From an uncultured Loktanella sp. (GTDB lineage Bacteria > Pseudomonadota > Alphaproteobacteria > Rhodobacterales > Rhodobacteraceae), in contig CAKZNT010000086.1 in assembly GCA_937132065.1 (NCBI GenBank), positions 18,543 through 82,542 of the forward strand: DNA of 64,000 bases. Direction: 5' to 3'. The first letter of the stretch is position 1; each line of letters begins with the position of its first letter. The notes under the pieces are model-generated. The model saw only the letters and a program-made list of their open reading frames with translations. It was not told where the DNA came from and made no database searches. Below, in pieces: positions 48,805 through 58,644 of this stretch. The translations under genes were made by a program, and so were the position numbers.

Positions 48805-49821
48805 ATGAAGTTTTTGAATAAAGTTGCCCTCGTGGCTGCCATGTCTGTCGCTGCAAATGCGGCCTTTGCTGAAAGCCACGCTGCGGGCTGTGACGAGGGC
48901 GAAATCGTCGTCAAGTTCAGCCACGTTACCAACACCGACAAGCACCCTAAGGGGATCGCGGCGAGCCTGCTGCAAGAGCGCGTAAATGCCGAAATGAACG
49001 GCGTGATGTGCATGGAAGTGTTCCCGTCGTCCCAGCTTTATAACGATGACCAAGTGCTTGAGGCGATGTTGCAGGGTGACGTCCAGATGGCTGCGCCGTC
49101 CTTGTCCAAGTTCGAAGCATTCACCAAGCAATTCCGCATTTTCGATCTGCCGTTCATGTTCAACGACATCGACGCTGTTGACGCGTTCCAGAACTCCGAG
49201 ACGGGTCAGGCGATGAAAGACAGCATGCAGCGCCGTGGTCTTCAGGGGCTTGCGTTCTGGCACAACGGCATGAAGCAGTTCTCTGCTAACGTGCCATTGA
49301 ACCTGCCAACGGATGCGGCTGGCCTCAAGTTCCGCGTGCAGACCTCCGATGTTCTGGTCGCTCAGATGGAAGCAATGGGTGCTTCCCCGCAGCCAATGGC
49401 ATTCTCCGAGGTTTACGGCGCGTTGCAGACAGGCGTTGTGGACGGTCAGGAAAACACTTGGTCCAACATCTATGGTCAGAAGTTCTTTGAGGTTCAGGAT
49501 GGGGTCACCGAGACAAACCACGGTGTTCTGGACTATATGGTTGTGACTTCGACCGACTTTATGGACAGCCTTGATGCGCCTGTGCGTGACCAGTTGATGA
49601 CAATCATGCAGGAAGTCACAGAGACCCGTAACAGCGAGAGCTTTAAGGTCAATGAAGCTGCCAAGCAGTCGATCATTGATGCGGGCGGCGTTGTGCGCCA
49701 GTTGGACGCAGAGCAGCGCGCGGCTTGGGTTGCAGCCATGAAGCCGGTTTGGGAGCAGTTCGTTGGCGACGTAGGCCAAGAGAACATCGACGCGGCTCAA
49801 AAGATCAACATGGAAATGTAA
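48805..49821 (+). CDS. dctP: TRAP transporter solute-binding protein DctP
   Basis: Signal peptide MKFLNKVALVAAMSVAANAAFAES; KFSHVTNTDKHPKGIAASLLQERVNAEMNG; SD GGGAGGAA. Confidence 0.95.
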   Translation: MKFLNKVALVAAMSVAANAAFAESHAAGCDEGEIVVKFSHVTNTDKHPKGIAASLLQERVNAEMNGVMCMEVFPSSQLYNDDQVLEAMLQGDVQMAAPSLSKFEAFTKQFRIFDLPFMFNDIDAVDAFQNSETGQAMKDSMQRRGLQGLAFWHNGMKQFSANVPLNLPTDAAGLKFRVQTSDVLVAQMEAMGASPQPMAFSEVYGALQTGVVDGQENTWSNIYGQKFFEVQDGVTETNHGVLDYMVVTSTDFMDSLDAPVRDQLMTIMQEVTETRNSESFKVNEAAKQSIIDAGGVVRQLDAEQRAAWVAAMKPVWEQFVGDVGQENIDAAQKINMEM

Positions 49822-49908
49822 GTTTCCAAACCGATCTGTTTCGGGGCGGCATTGCGATCGCCCCGAGACCACGACCTTCAATGAAATTTTGACGGGGAGG
49901 GGGCCGCA

Positions 49909-50643
49909 ATGTCGGGAACCCAGAACGCGCCAAGCAGTCGCTTTGGCCGCATTATATCCAATATCGAAGAGACATTTATTGCCCTGCTACTGGGGCTGAT
50001 GACGCTGGTGACGTTTGCGAACGTGCTGCTGCGTTACGGCAACGGCACGTGGCTGATGAACAGCATTGAAAGCCTGTTTGGCGTTGATTTTCCAGGCTCG
50101 TTGCTCTGGGGGCTGGAGGTCACGTTGATCTTGTTCGCATGGCTGGTTCTGTTCGGTATTTCATATGGCTTCAAGATTACCGCCCACCTTGGTGTTGATG
50201 CGGTGATCAATGCGGTTGGCACGCCTGTGCGCCGCACGATGGTCGTGCTCTCGGCCCTTGCCTGTGTCGCATATGGTGGCCTGATGATGAAAGGCGCTTG
50301 GGATTACTGGGCGCCGTTTGGCGGCTATCAGCAAACCACGGGCCGCATGTTGCCCACGGGGTTTGATGAAACGACCCGCGATCAGGGCTGGTATGAAACC
50401 GAGCAAGTCCCGTTCCCGTTTGGCCAATCCTACCTCGAAAAGACGTTCAACATGGGCGAGGAATACGAGAAGCTGCCGCGCTTTATCCCCTATTTCATGC
50501 TCCCGTTTGGCGTAGCGCTGATGCTGTTTCGCATTTTGCAGGCGACAGTTGGCGTGATCCGGGGGCGGCGCGAAAGCATGATCGCCAGCCATGAAGCAGA
50601 AGAGGCGGTCCAAGAGGTTGCCCACATGAATAAGGACGCATAA
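49909..50643 (+). CDS. dctQ: TRAP transporter small permease DctQ
   Basis: IEETFIALLLGLMTLVTFANVLLRYG. Confidence 0.93.
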   Translation: MSGTQNAPSSRFGRIISNIEETFIALLLGLMTLVTFANVLLRYGNGTWLMNSIESLFGVDFPGSLLWGLEVTLILFAWLVLFGISYGFKITAHLGVDAVINAVGTPVRRTMVVLSALACVAYGGLMMKGAWDYWAPFGGYQQTTGRMLPTGFDETTRDQGWYETEQVPFPFGQSYLEKTFNMGEEYEKLPRFIPYFMLPFGVALMLFRILQATVGVIRGRRESMIASHEAEEAVQEVAHMNKDA

Positions 50644-50646
50644 GTC

Positions 50647-52062
50647 ATGGAAGTTGCTCTATTATTTGGCATGATTGTTGGTCTGCTGTTGATCGGTGTG
50701 CCGATTGCTGTGTCCCTCGGTCTGTCGTCGATTATCTTTCTGCTGGCATTCTCTGACACCTCGTTGGCGTCAGTTGCCCAGTCGCTTTATCAGGCGATGG
50801 CGGGTCACTATACGCTGCTTGCGATCCCGTTCTTTGTGCTTGCATCTTCGTTTATGTCGACGGGCGGCGTGGCCAAGCGGATCATCCGTTTCGCGATTGC
50901 CTGCGTCGGCCACTTGCAAGGTGGTTTGGCGATTGCGGGTGTTCTCGCCTGTATGATGTTCGCGGCCCTGTCGGGGTCCAGCCCTGCCACGGTTGTGGCG
51001 ATCGGGTCTATCGTCATCGCGGCGATGCGGCAGGTCGGTTACACCAAGGAATTTGCAGCCGGCGTCATTTGTAACGCGGGCACATTGGGGATCCTGATCC
51101 CGCCGTCCATCGTGATGGTTGTCTATGCTTCTGCCACAGATGTGTCGGTTGGCCGTATGTTTCTTGCGGGTGTAATCCCCGGCATTCTGGCGGGCGTCAT
51201 GTTGATGGTCACCATCTATGTCATGGCCCGTATCAAGAACATGCCCAAAGGCGAATGGCTAGGCTGGGGCGAGATTTTCGCCAGCTTCCGTGACGCCGCT
51301 TGGGGTCTGCTATTGATCGTGATCATCATGGGCGGGATTTATGGCCACCCTTGGGTTGGCGCGGATGGTCTGACGTGGAAACCGGGCGCGTTTACCCCGA
51401 CAGAAGCGGCGGCGGTTGCGGCGGTCTATGCCTATGTCGTGGCGACGTTTATCTACCGCGATATGGGTCCGCTAGCTGCCAAGAACGGCGCGCAGGGCGC
51501 ATCCTTGCTGCGCAAGCCTTGGACCTTGGTTACCGCAATGTTTCATGAGGATACTCGCAAGACCCTTTATGAGGGTGGCAAGCTGACAGTGACGCTAATG
51601 TTTATCATCGCCAATGCGTTGATCCTCAAGCACGTGCTGACCGACGAGCAAATCCCACAGCATATTGCCGAGGCCATGCTGGGCGCGGGGATGGGACCGG
51701 TGATGTTCCTGATTGTGGTCAACGTGATCTTGTTGATCGGCGGTCAGTTCATGGAGCCATCGGGCTTGATTGTGATCGTTGCGCCGCTTGTGTTTCCGAT
51801 TGCGATTTCGCTGGGCATTGACCCGATCCACCTAGGGATCATCATGGTTGTGAATATGGAAATTGGCATGATTACGCCGCCAGTCGGGTTGAACCTGTTT
51901 GTCACTTCTGGTGTTGCGGGCATGCCGATGATGGCTGTGGTGCGTGCGGCGCTGCCGTTCCTTGCGGTGCTGTTCGTGTTCCTGATTATGGTCACGTATA
52001 TCCCTGCAATTTCGACCTATCTGCCGACGAAGTTCATGGGGCCGGAGTTGATATTGAAGTAA
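50647..52062 (+). CDS. dctM: TRAP transporter large permease DctM
   Basis: Multi-TM; MFAALSGSSPATVVAIGSIV; ITPPVGLNLFVTSGV. Confidence 0.95.
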   Translation: MEVALLFGMIVGLLLIGVPIAVSLGLSSIIFLLAFSDTSLASVAQSLYQAMAGHYTLLAIPFFVLASSFMSTGGVAKRIIRFAIACVGHLQGGLAIAGVLACMMFAALSGSSPATVVAIGSIVIAAMRQVGYTKEFAAGVICNAGTLGILIPPSIVMVVYASATDVSVGRMFLAGVIPGILAGVMLMVTIYVMARIKNMPKGEWLGWGEIFASFRDAAWGLLLIVIIMGGIYGHPWVGADGLTWKPGAFTPTEAAAVAAVYAYVVATFIYRDMGPLAAKNGAQGASLLRKPWTLVTAMFHEDTRKTLYEGGKLTVTLMFIIANALILKHVLTDEQIPQHIAEAMLGAGMGPVMFLIVVNVILLIGGQFMEPSGLIVIVAPLVFPIAISLGIDPIHLGIIMVVNMEIGMITPPVGLNLFVTSGVAGMPMMAVVRAALPFLAVLFVFLIMVTYIPAISTYLPTKFMGPELILK

Positions 52063-52098
52063 GTGAGCGCTTGCGCGCAAGTCTTTGATAGCATGACG

Positions 52099-52136
52099 AA
52101 AGGGCGCGGCTTGGGTATCAAGTGGCGCCCTTTTTT
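52099..52136 (+). terminator. Terminator after dctPQM
   Basis: AAAGGGCGC...GCGCCCTTTTTT. Confidence 0.88.
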
Positions 52137-52148
52137 GTTGGGTGGTCA

Positions 52149-52182
52149 GCCTCCGGCGGGAGTTTGATAACGGACATGGAAA
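52149..52182 (+). repeat. Dispersed repeat GCCTCCGGCGGGAGTTTGAT...GGACATRGAAAG, copy 2
   Basis: Matches 12248-12280. Confidence 0.75.
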
Positions 52183-52183
52183 G

Positions 52184-52912
52184 TCAGGCCTTGGCGAGCG
52201 CATCCATGATGGGTGTGAAGTCGGCAGCTTTGAGGCTGGCGCCGCCCACGAGCGCCCCGTCGACATTGGCAATGGCGAAGATTTCTTGTGCGTTGCTTGC
52301 CTTGACCGAGCCGCCGTAGAGGATGCGCATGTCGTTGCCATCAGCAAAGCGGTTTTGCAGATGCGCGCGGATGTGGTCGTGCACCTCGCCGATTTGTGCG
52401 GTGGAGGGGATTTTGCCTGTGCCGATGGCCCAGACGGGCTCGTAGGCGATCACTGTGTTGAGGGCCGTGGCGCAGTCTGGAATGGATCCTGCGAGTTGCC
52501 CGTCGATGATCGTCAGCGTGCTGCCGTTTTCCCGTTCGCTCAGTGTTTCGCCAATGCAGATGATTGCGATTAATCCCGCGTCGATTGCGGCGACAGATTT
52601 GGCGTTGATCATGGCATTTGTTTCGCCGTGGTCGGTGCGCCGTTCGGAGTGGCCCGTGAGGGTGTAGCTCGCACCTGCGTCGCGGAGTTGTGAGGCCGCG
52701 ATGTCGCCTGTGTGGGCGCCTGCGGAGTTCGCATGACAGTCTTGCCCACCCGTGCCCAAGGGCAGTGCGGACATTTGTGCCAGAAGTGTCGCGGGCGGGC
52801 ACAGAACGACGTCGATTGCATCGGCTGGATGATTTGCAATGCTGGATGCCTCTGCAAGATCACCCTGCATGGCGTTCATTTTCCAGTTCCCTGCTGCGAT
52901 TTTGCGGCGCAT
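52184..52912 (-). CDS. tpiA: Triosephosphate isomerase
   Basis: MRRKIAAGNWKMN; GHSERR; IAYEPVWAIGTGK; YGGSVKASNA. Confidence 0.96.
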   Translation of the reverse strand: MRRKIAAGNWKMNAMQGDLAEASSIANHPADAIDVVLCPPATLLAQMSALPLGTGGQDCHANSAGAHTGDIAASQLRDAGASYTLTGHSERRTDHGETNAMINAKSVAAIDAGLIAIICIGETLSERENGSTLTIIDGQLAGSIPDCATALNTVIAYEPVWAIGTGKIPSTAQIGEVHDHIRAHLQNRFADGNDMRILYGGSVKASNAQEIFAIANVDGALVGGASLKAADFTPIMDALAKA

Positions 52913-53021
52913 GTGTCGTCCTTTCAAAGATGTCATGCCCTTGGTAGCAATTTGCCAAAGGGGTTGCAAAGGTTAGGCGGCTTGCGCAATGACGGGGCAG
53001 GCAAGTTTTGGAGAGGTCGAC

Positions 53022-53933
53022 ATGATACCGAGAATTGATGCTGCTTTGTTGATGGCGGGTGATCCCGAGGCGGTGGCGCTGGCGAGTGAGGCAGCGACGG
53101 GTGTCGGGTTTATGACCGTTTATAATACCCCGTTGTCAGCGGCCACAGTGCAGGGTGTGATCGACGCCTATAGCGCGTTTTTTCACCTGCCAGCCGCGCA
53201 AAAATCGCAGTTTGATATGGCCAGAACCGGATCAAATCGCGGCTGGGGGGCTGCGGGTGCAGAGCAGGTCGATCCAGATGCCAACCCTGATTATAAGCAG
53301 GTTTTCGATTGCGGGTTTACCTTGGCTGATGACGATCCGATTGCGGCGCAGAACCTGTCGTTTTATGCCCCGAACCTATGGCCTGATGCCCCTGAGGGTT
53401 TCTCTGACAACCTACGTGCGTATTACGGGGAAGCCACTGATTTTGCGCTGGATTTACTATGTGCGCTGGCAACAGCTGTCGGCGAGGACGGGCAGTATTT
53501 TCGCGCGAGGTTTGACCGGCCTATGGCGCTTTTGCGGGGCAATTTTTACCCCGAGCGGCCTGCTTGGGCGACGGATAAGGATTTTGGCATTGCAACGCAT
53601 ACTGATTACGGGTGTTTGACGTTGCTGGCCACGGATGGCTCTGCGGGTCTGGAAGTGCGCAAGCGGGGCGGGGGCTGGATTCCTGTGTCGGCGCCACCCG
53701 GTGAATTTGTAATCAACTTTGGCGAGATGCTGGAGATGTGGACGGGCGGGAAGGTCAAGGCCACACCTCATCGTGTTGTTGGCACGCAGGCCGAGCGCAT
53801 TTCTGTGCCGCTATTCTTTAACCCGAACCATGACGCGAATGTTGCGCCTGTCGGATCAGACGAGACAATCGCGGCTTGGGTGCACCTCAAGAAGCGTTAC
53901 GACGAGACCTACGTGCATTTGCAAAAGGATTAG
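53022..53933 (+). CDS. Isopenicillin-N-synthase-family 2OG-Fe(II) oxygenase
   Basis: GIATHTDYGCLTLLATDGSAGLEV; ATPHRVVG. Confidence 0.93.
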   Translation: MIPRIDAALLMAGDPEAVALASEAATGVGFMTVYNTPLSAATVQGVIDAYSAFFHLPAAQKSQFDMARTGSNRGWGAAGAEQVDPDANPDYKQVFDCGFTLADDDPIAAQNLSFYAPNLWPDAPEGFSDNLRAYYGEATDFALDLLCALATAVGEDGQYFRARFDRPMALLRGNFYPERPAWATDKDFGIATHTDYGCLTLLATDGSAGLEVRKRGGGWIPVSAPPGEFVINFGEMLEMWTGGKVKATPHRVVGTQAERISVPLFFNPNHDANVAPVGSDETIAAWVHLKKRYDETYVHLQKD

Positions 53934-54232
53934 TCCAGCAGATCGCGCAATGCGTGCCGCCCCAGATCACATGCAATTGTCGGGTCTTCCAGCGCTTGAT
54001 CGGGCAGGGACCAGTAGGGCATGTTGTGAAATTGCGTGCCGCCATCTTCTGCTAAGGTGTTGGCAAGGCTGCCTTTTGCCTTAAGGAAGATCGAGCCATC
54101 GCTGCTGACGACGCTGAAGATTGTGCCATCGTAATACAGCCCAAGACCGCCAAACATTTTGCGATATGTGACGGGCCCGAGGTCGGAAAACAGATCAAGC
54201 GCAAAAGCGATATCAGCGTCGGAAACGCTCAT
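53930..54232 (-). CDS. TfoX N-terminal domain protein
   Basis: DLFSDLGPVTYRKMFGGLGLYYDGTIFSVVS. Confidence 0.88.
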   Translation of the reverse strand: MSVSDADIAFALDLFSDLGPVTYRKMFGGLGLYYDGTIFSVVSSDGSIFLKAKGSLANTLAEDGGTQFHNMPYWSLPDQALEDPTIACDLGRHALRDLLD

Positions 54233-54594
54233 TTTGTGGTGCTGAGTGTTTCGTCGAATTTGATCGACTCGCCGCAGCCGCAGGCATCAACGACGTTTGG
54301 ATTGCGGAACTTGAAACCTGATTCCAGCAAGGACGTTTCGTAGTCGATCTCGGTTCCGAACAGAAACATTTGCGCCATCGGGGCGATCATGACCCGCGCG
54401 CCGTCAAGCTCCACGGTTTCATCCAACGGATTGATTTCGTTGACGTATTCCATGGTGTATTCCATGCCCGCGCAGCCGCCTTTTTTCACACCGATCCGCA
54501 GCCCTTCAGAGCCATCTTTGGCCATGAGCTTTGCAATCTGCGCGGCGGCTTTTGGTGTGATTTCGACGGCTTGTTTTCCGGGGATACCGAACAT
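54229..54594 (-). CDS. IscA/SufA-type iron-sulfur assembly protein
   Basis: ITPKAAAQIAKLM; LRIGVKKGGCAGMEYTMEYV; CGCGESI. Confidence 0.93.
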   Translation of the reverse strand: MFGIPGKQAVEITPKAAAQIAKLMAKDGSEGLRIGVKKGGCAGMEYTMEYVNEINPLDETVELDGARVMIAPMAQMFLFGTEIDYETSLLESGFKFRNPNVVDACGCGESIKFDETLSTTK

Positions 54595-54670
54595 GTGAAT
54601 ACTCCTTATCCTACCTAAGATAGGAGCTGGGGTTCCGTTTTCCAAGACCCTTGGTAGGGCGTTGAATTTA

Positions 54671-55033
54671 TTACATAAAGCCGAGTTCGAGGCGGGCCTC
54701 GTCGGACATCATTTCCATGCCCCATTGGGGTTCGAAGGTCATGGCGACATCGACGTGTTTGACGCCTGGAAGGGGTTCGACGGCATCGGCAACCCAGCCC
54801 GGCATTTCACCAGCAACAGGACACCCGGGCGCGGTTAACGTCATTGTAATGTTCACCGCGTTATCCTCGTTGATAAGGATCGTGTAAATCAAGCCGAGGT
54901 CATAAATATTCACTGGAATTTCAGGGTCATAGACGGACTGGCACGCCTGCACGATATCCTCGTAGAGGGGGTGGTCGGTCGTGGAAGGTGCGATGAGTGG
55001 TGTGCCTTCAACGGGGGTGCTTGCGTCTGTCAT
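54671..55033 (-). CDS. SufT/DUF59 (MIP18-like) protein
   Basis: VYDPEIPVNIYDLGLIYTILINEDNAVNITMTLTAPGCPVAGEMPGWV. Confidence 0.92.
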   Translation of the reverse strand: MTDASTPVEGTPLIAPSTTDHPLYEDIVQACQSVYDPEIPVNIYDLGLIYTILINEDNAVNITMTLTAPGCPVAGEMPGWVADAVEPLPGVKHVDVAMTFEPQWGMEMMSDEARLELGFM

Positions 55034-55104
55034 GTGAGCTGTCCTGCTATTCCTGACTGTTCATATAGGGTTTGAACGCGGGGCCGTAAAGGGTGTCACA
55101 GCAT

Positions 55105-55132
55105 GTGCACCGGACGTGCACGCCGCGTGCAC
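55105..55132. repeat. GTGCAC-N5-GTGCAC-N5-GTGCAC array (intergenic, upstream of sufT-like gene)
   Basis: GTGCAC at 55105, 55116, 55127; flank TGTCACAGC as at 42781. Confidence 0.9.
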
Positions 55133-55211
55133 CGAAAAATGGAGGAGGCAACGGTAAAAAACTGGAATTGGGGGCGTCGCAGGCGGGCTAATCCGCGCGT
55201 TGCGGCGCGTG

Positions 55212-56348
55212 TTATCGCAGGCTGATCCGTGCGAGGGCGCTCATCATATCGGTGCGGGTCACAATGCCGACGATGGTATGGCCGCGGATGATTGGCACGG
55301 CATCAACATCACCGTCAGCCATGAGCGGCAGCAGCGCCGCAACGGGTGTGTCGATTGCGGCGCGCGGGCCATCGGTGGTCATGAGTTCGGCAGCGACAAG
55401 GGCGGTATCGGCTTGCTGGTTCAAAAGGTGGCGCATCGCGTGGCGGAACCTGATGTGAAGGCCTTTGGCGTCATTTTGGGCAACGCGAATGAGGTGGATT
55501 TGAAAGATGACGCCGAGAAAGTCGCCTGCGGCGTCAATGACGGGGAGAGCCGTGAACCTGTGACGTGTGAAGAGGGCCGCGATGTCTGAAAGCGGCGTAT
55601 CTGCATGCACGGTCGTCAGGTCGTGTGACATGATGTCGCCAGCCGTCATCGGGGTGGTTGCGTGCCCCACCGCCTGAAGTTCGGCGGCGCCGATAAGTCG
55701 CGCCAGATCCTCGACGCCGAGGTTGAACGATTGCCGATACCGCCCGAGAATCTCGGTCAGTTCGGCCTCTGACAATCCGAGCCGTTCGCTTGGTTTGGCA
55801 TCGTGTTTCGCCGCCGTGTCAGGCCCGTCGAATTGCCGGAACGGGTAGTGCCGCCCTGTGAGCCGCCCGTAGGCAATCGCGATTGATACGAGAATGATGG
55901 TCCCGAGCGCTATGGGGGTCAGCGCAAACATGAAGCCGAGCTCTTGCACGGCTTGCGGGCTCATGGCGGCAGTCATGGCAACCGCGCCGCCCGGGGGATG
56001 AAGTGCGCGGCAGAGGATCATGGCGGAAATGGCGAGGCTCACGGCCAGTGCGATCCGCAAAATCGGGTCGTTGATTAGCAAGCAGATGGCAATTGCGACA
56101 CAAGCGGAGACCGTGTTGCCGATGATCGCCGACCACGGCTGCGCAAGGGGGCTATTGGGGACCGCAAAGAGGAGGACCGCGCTCGCCCCGAAGGGGGCAA
56201 CCAAATAGAGCCCGAGGCGCAAGTCGATTGCTGGTGCGAGCACAAACAGGCCCGCAACCGCGAGCCCGATGAACGCGCCAAGCCCTGCGCGCAGGGCTTC
56301 GATGGGGGAGGTTGCGCCAATGGCGGGGCCAAACGAGTGGAAATTCAT
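55212..56348 (-). CDS. HPP-family membrane protein with tandem CBS domains
   Basis: LYLVAPFGASAVLLFAVPNSPLAQPWSAIIGN; ALHPPGGAVAMTA; CBS pair. Confidence 0.9.
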   Translation of the reverse strand: MNFHSFGPAIGATSPIEALRAGLGAFIGLAVAGLFVLAPAIDLRLGLYLVAPFGASAVLLFAVPNSPLAQPWSAIIGNTVSACVAIAICLLINDPILRIALAVSLAISAMILCRALHPPGGAVAMTAAMSPQAVQELGFMFALTPIALGTIILVSIAIAYGRLTGRHYPFRQFDGPDTAAKHDAKPSERLGLSEAELTEILGRYRQSFNLGVEDLARLIGAAELQAVGHATTPMTAGDIMSHDLTTVHADTPLSDIAALFTRHRFTALPVIDAAGDFLGVIFQIHLIRVAQNDAKGLHIRFRHAMRHLLNQQADTALVAAELMTTDGPRAAIDTPVAALLPLMADGDVDAVPIIRGHTIVGIVTRTDMMSALARISLR

Positions 56349-56421
56349 GACGCTGTCTCTGCTGCTTGGGGCGGGTCGGGCTGTCTTGGCCGTTGGTTTG
56401 AAAGGCTTGGGCGTCTGTTAA

Positions 56422-57615
<1,194 letters not shown>

Positions 57616-57669
57616 TCCTGTGGGCGTGTGCGCTAGGGTCGTGAAAAAGAAGTCTGTGAGGGTCGTGCG

Positions 57670-58464
57670 ATGAAGGTATTTTTCTTAGGTAACTGTCAGG
57701 TGAATGCCATGCGTGGCCTGTGCCGTGAGATGTTTCCGAGCCTCAAGGCCGGCTTTCAGACGATCACCCCGTATTGGGGCACGTTTGACGAGGACGAGAC
57801 CCGCCGCGAGCTGGCCGAGGCCGACCTTGTGATCAGTCAGGCCATCGCAAATCCGACCACGACCTTTAACGTGGATGATGTGCGTGCGAGTGCGAAGGGC
57901 GATGTGGTGTTTGTGCCTTACGTTTATATCGACGGGATTGCCTCGCTTGAGATTATTGCCTCCAAGGGCCGTTCTGTCATTCGTGGTGCTGATCAATTGC
58001 TACGCGGCCAAGAGGGCCGCAAGCCGATCCATATCTTCAATGACTACTGTGATGGCAAGATTGATATGGAGTGCGAGCAGCGGGTCCTGTCGTCGATTGA
58101 TCGCATCCGTGAAAAGGAAGAGGCTGACTGTGATATCGCGATTTCTGATTACCTGTCAGAGACTTGGCGCAAGCAACCGACCCTATACGGGATGAACCAC
58201 CCGACCCAGCCAGTCGTTTTCGAGATGTTTAACCGTCTGTGTGATAAGGTGGGCTGGGATTATAACCCCGACCATCAGAACGATCCTGTGGCGTGGGGCC
58301 GCCGTGCGTTGCCTGCCTCTCAGCGGAGTTTTACGCCCTGTGACGTGGCGTCGATGAATATCGAATATCCCTGCGACACACATTGGTATGGTCAGGGCTA
58401 CAAGCTGTTGAACCTTGCGCTAAAGGCGCAGGAGCGCGAAGCCGCAGAGGCGGCAACAGCTTAA
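57670..58464 (+). CDS. WcbI-like polysaccharide biosynthesis acyltransferase-family protein
   Basis: MKVFFLGNCQVNAMRGLCREMF motif; YVYIDGIASLE. Confidence 0.65.
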   Translation: MKVFFLGNCQVNAMRGLCREMFPSLKAGFQTITPYWGTFDEDETRRELAEADLVISQAIANPTTTFNVDDVRASAKGDVVFVPYVYIDGIASLEIIASKGRSVIRGADQLLRGQEGRKPIHIFNDYCDGKIDMECEQRVLSSIDRIREKEEADCDIAISDYLSETWRKQPTLYGMNHPTQPVVFEMFNRLCDKVGWDYNPDHQNDPVAWGRRALPASQRSFTPCDVASMNIEYPCDTHWYGQGYKLLNLALKAQEREAAEAATA

Positions 58465-58644
58465 CGTTTCTGCTTGAGTTTTAGCTACTCGGTCCTTGCG
58501 AACGTGGGCCATGGCGGGCATTGTGTCACAAAATCGTTGGACAGTTGAAACGGGTGCTCTGTCGCCCCATCTTAACAAGTTCAAGGGATCGGTTGGACGG
58601 CTGCAAAAGCGGGGTTCGACTGATTTGCTAAAAAAGGAAAGAGC

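Noticed and set aside
48751-49881. 376-aa minus-strand ORF opposite dctP
   Set aside because: Antisense shadow of a well-supported TRAP binding protein.
52070-52081. CTTGCGCGCAAG 12-bp palindrome after dctM
   Set aside because: Single copy seen, just before the terminator; no evidence of function.
17812-55132. CRISPR array from the short regular GTGCAC repeats
   Set aside because: Units are 6 bp with 5-bp spacers, only three per site, no cas genes; not CRISPR.
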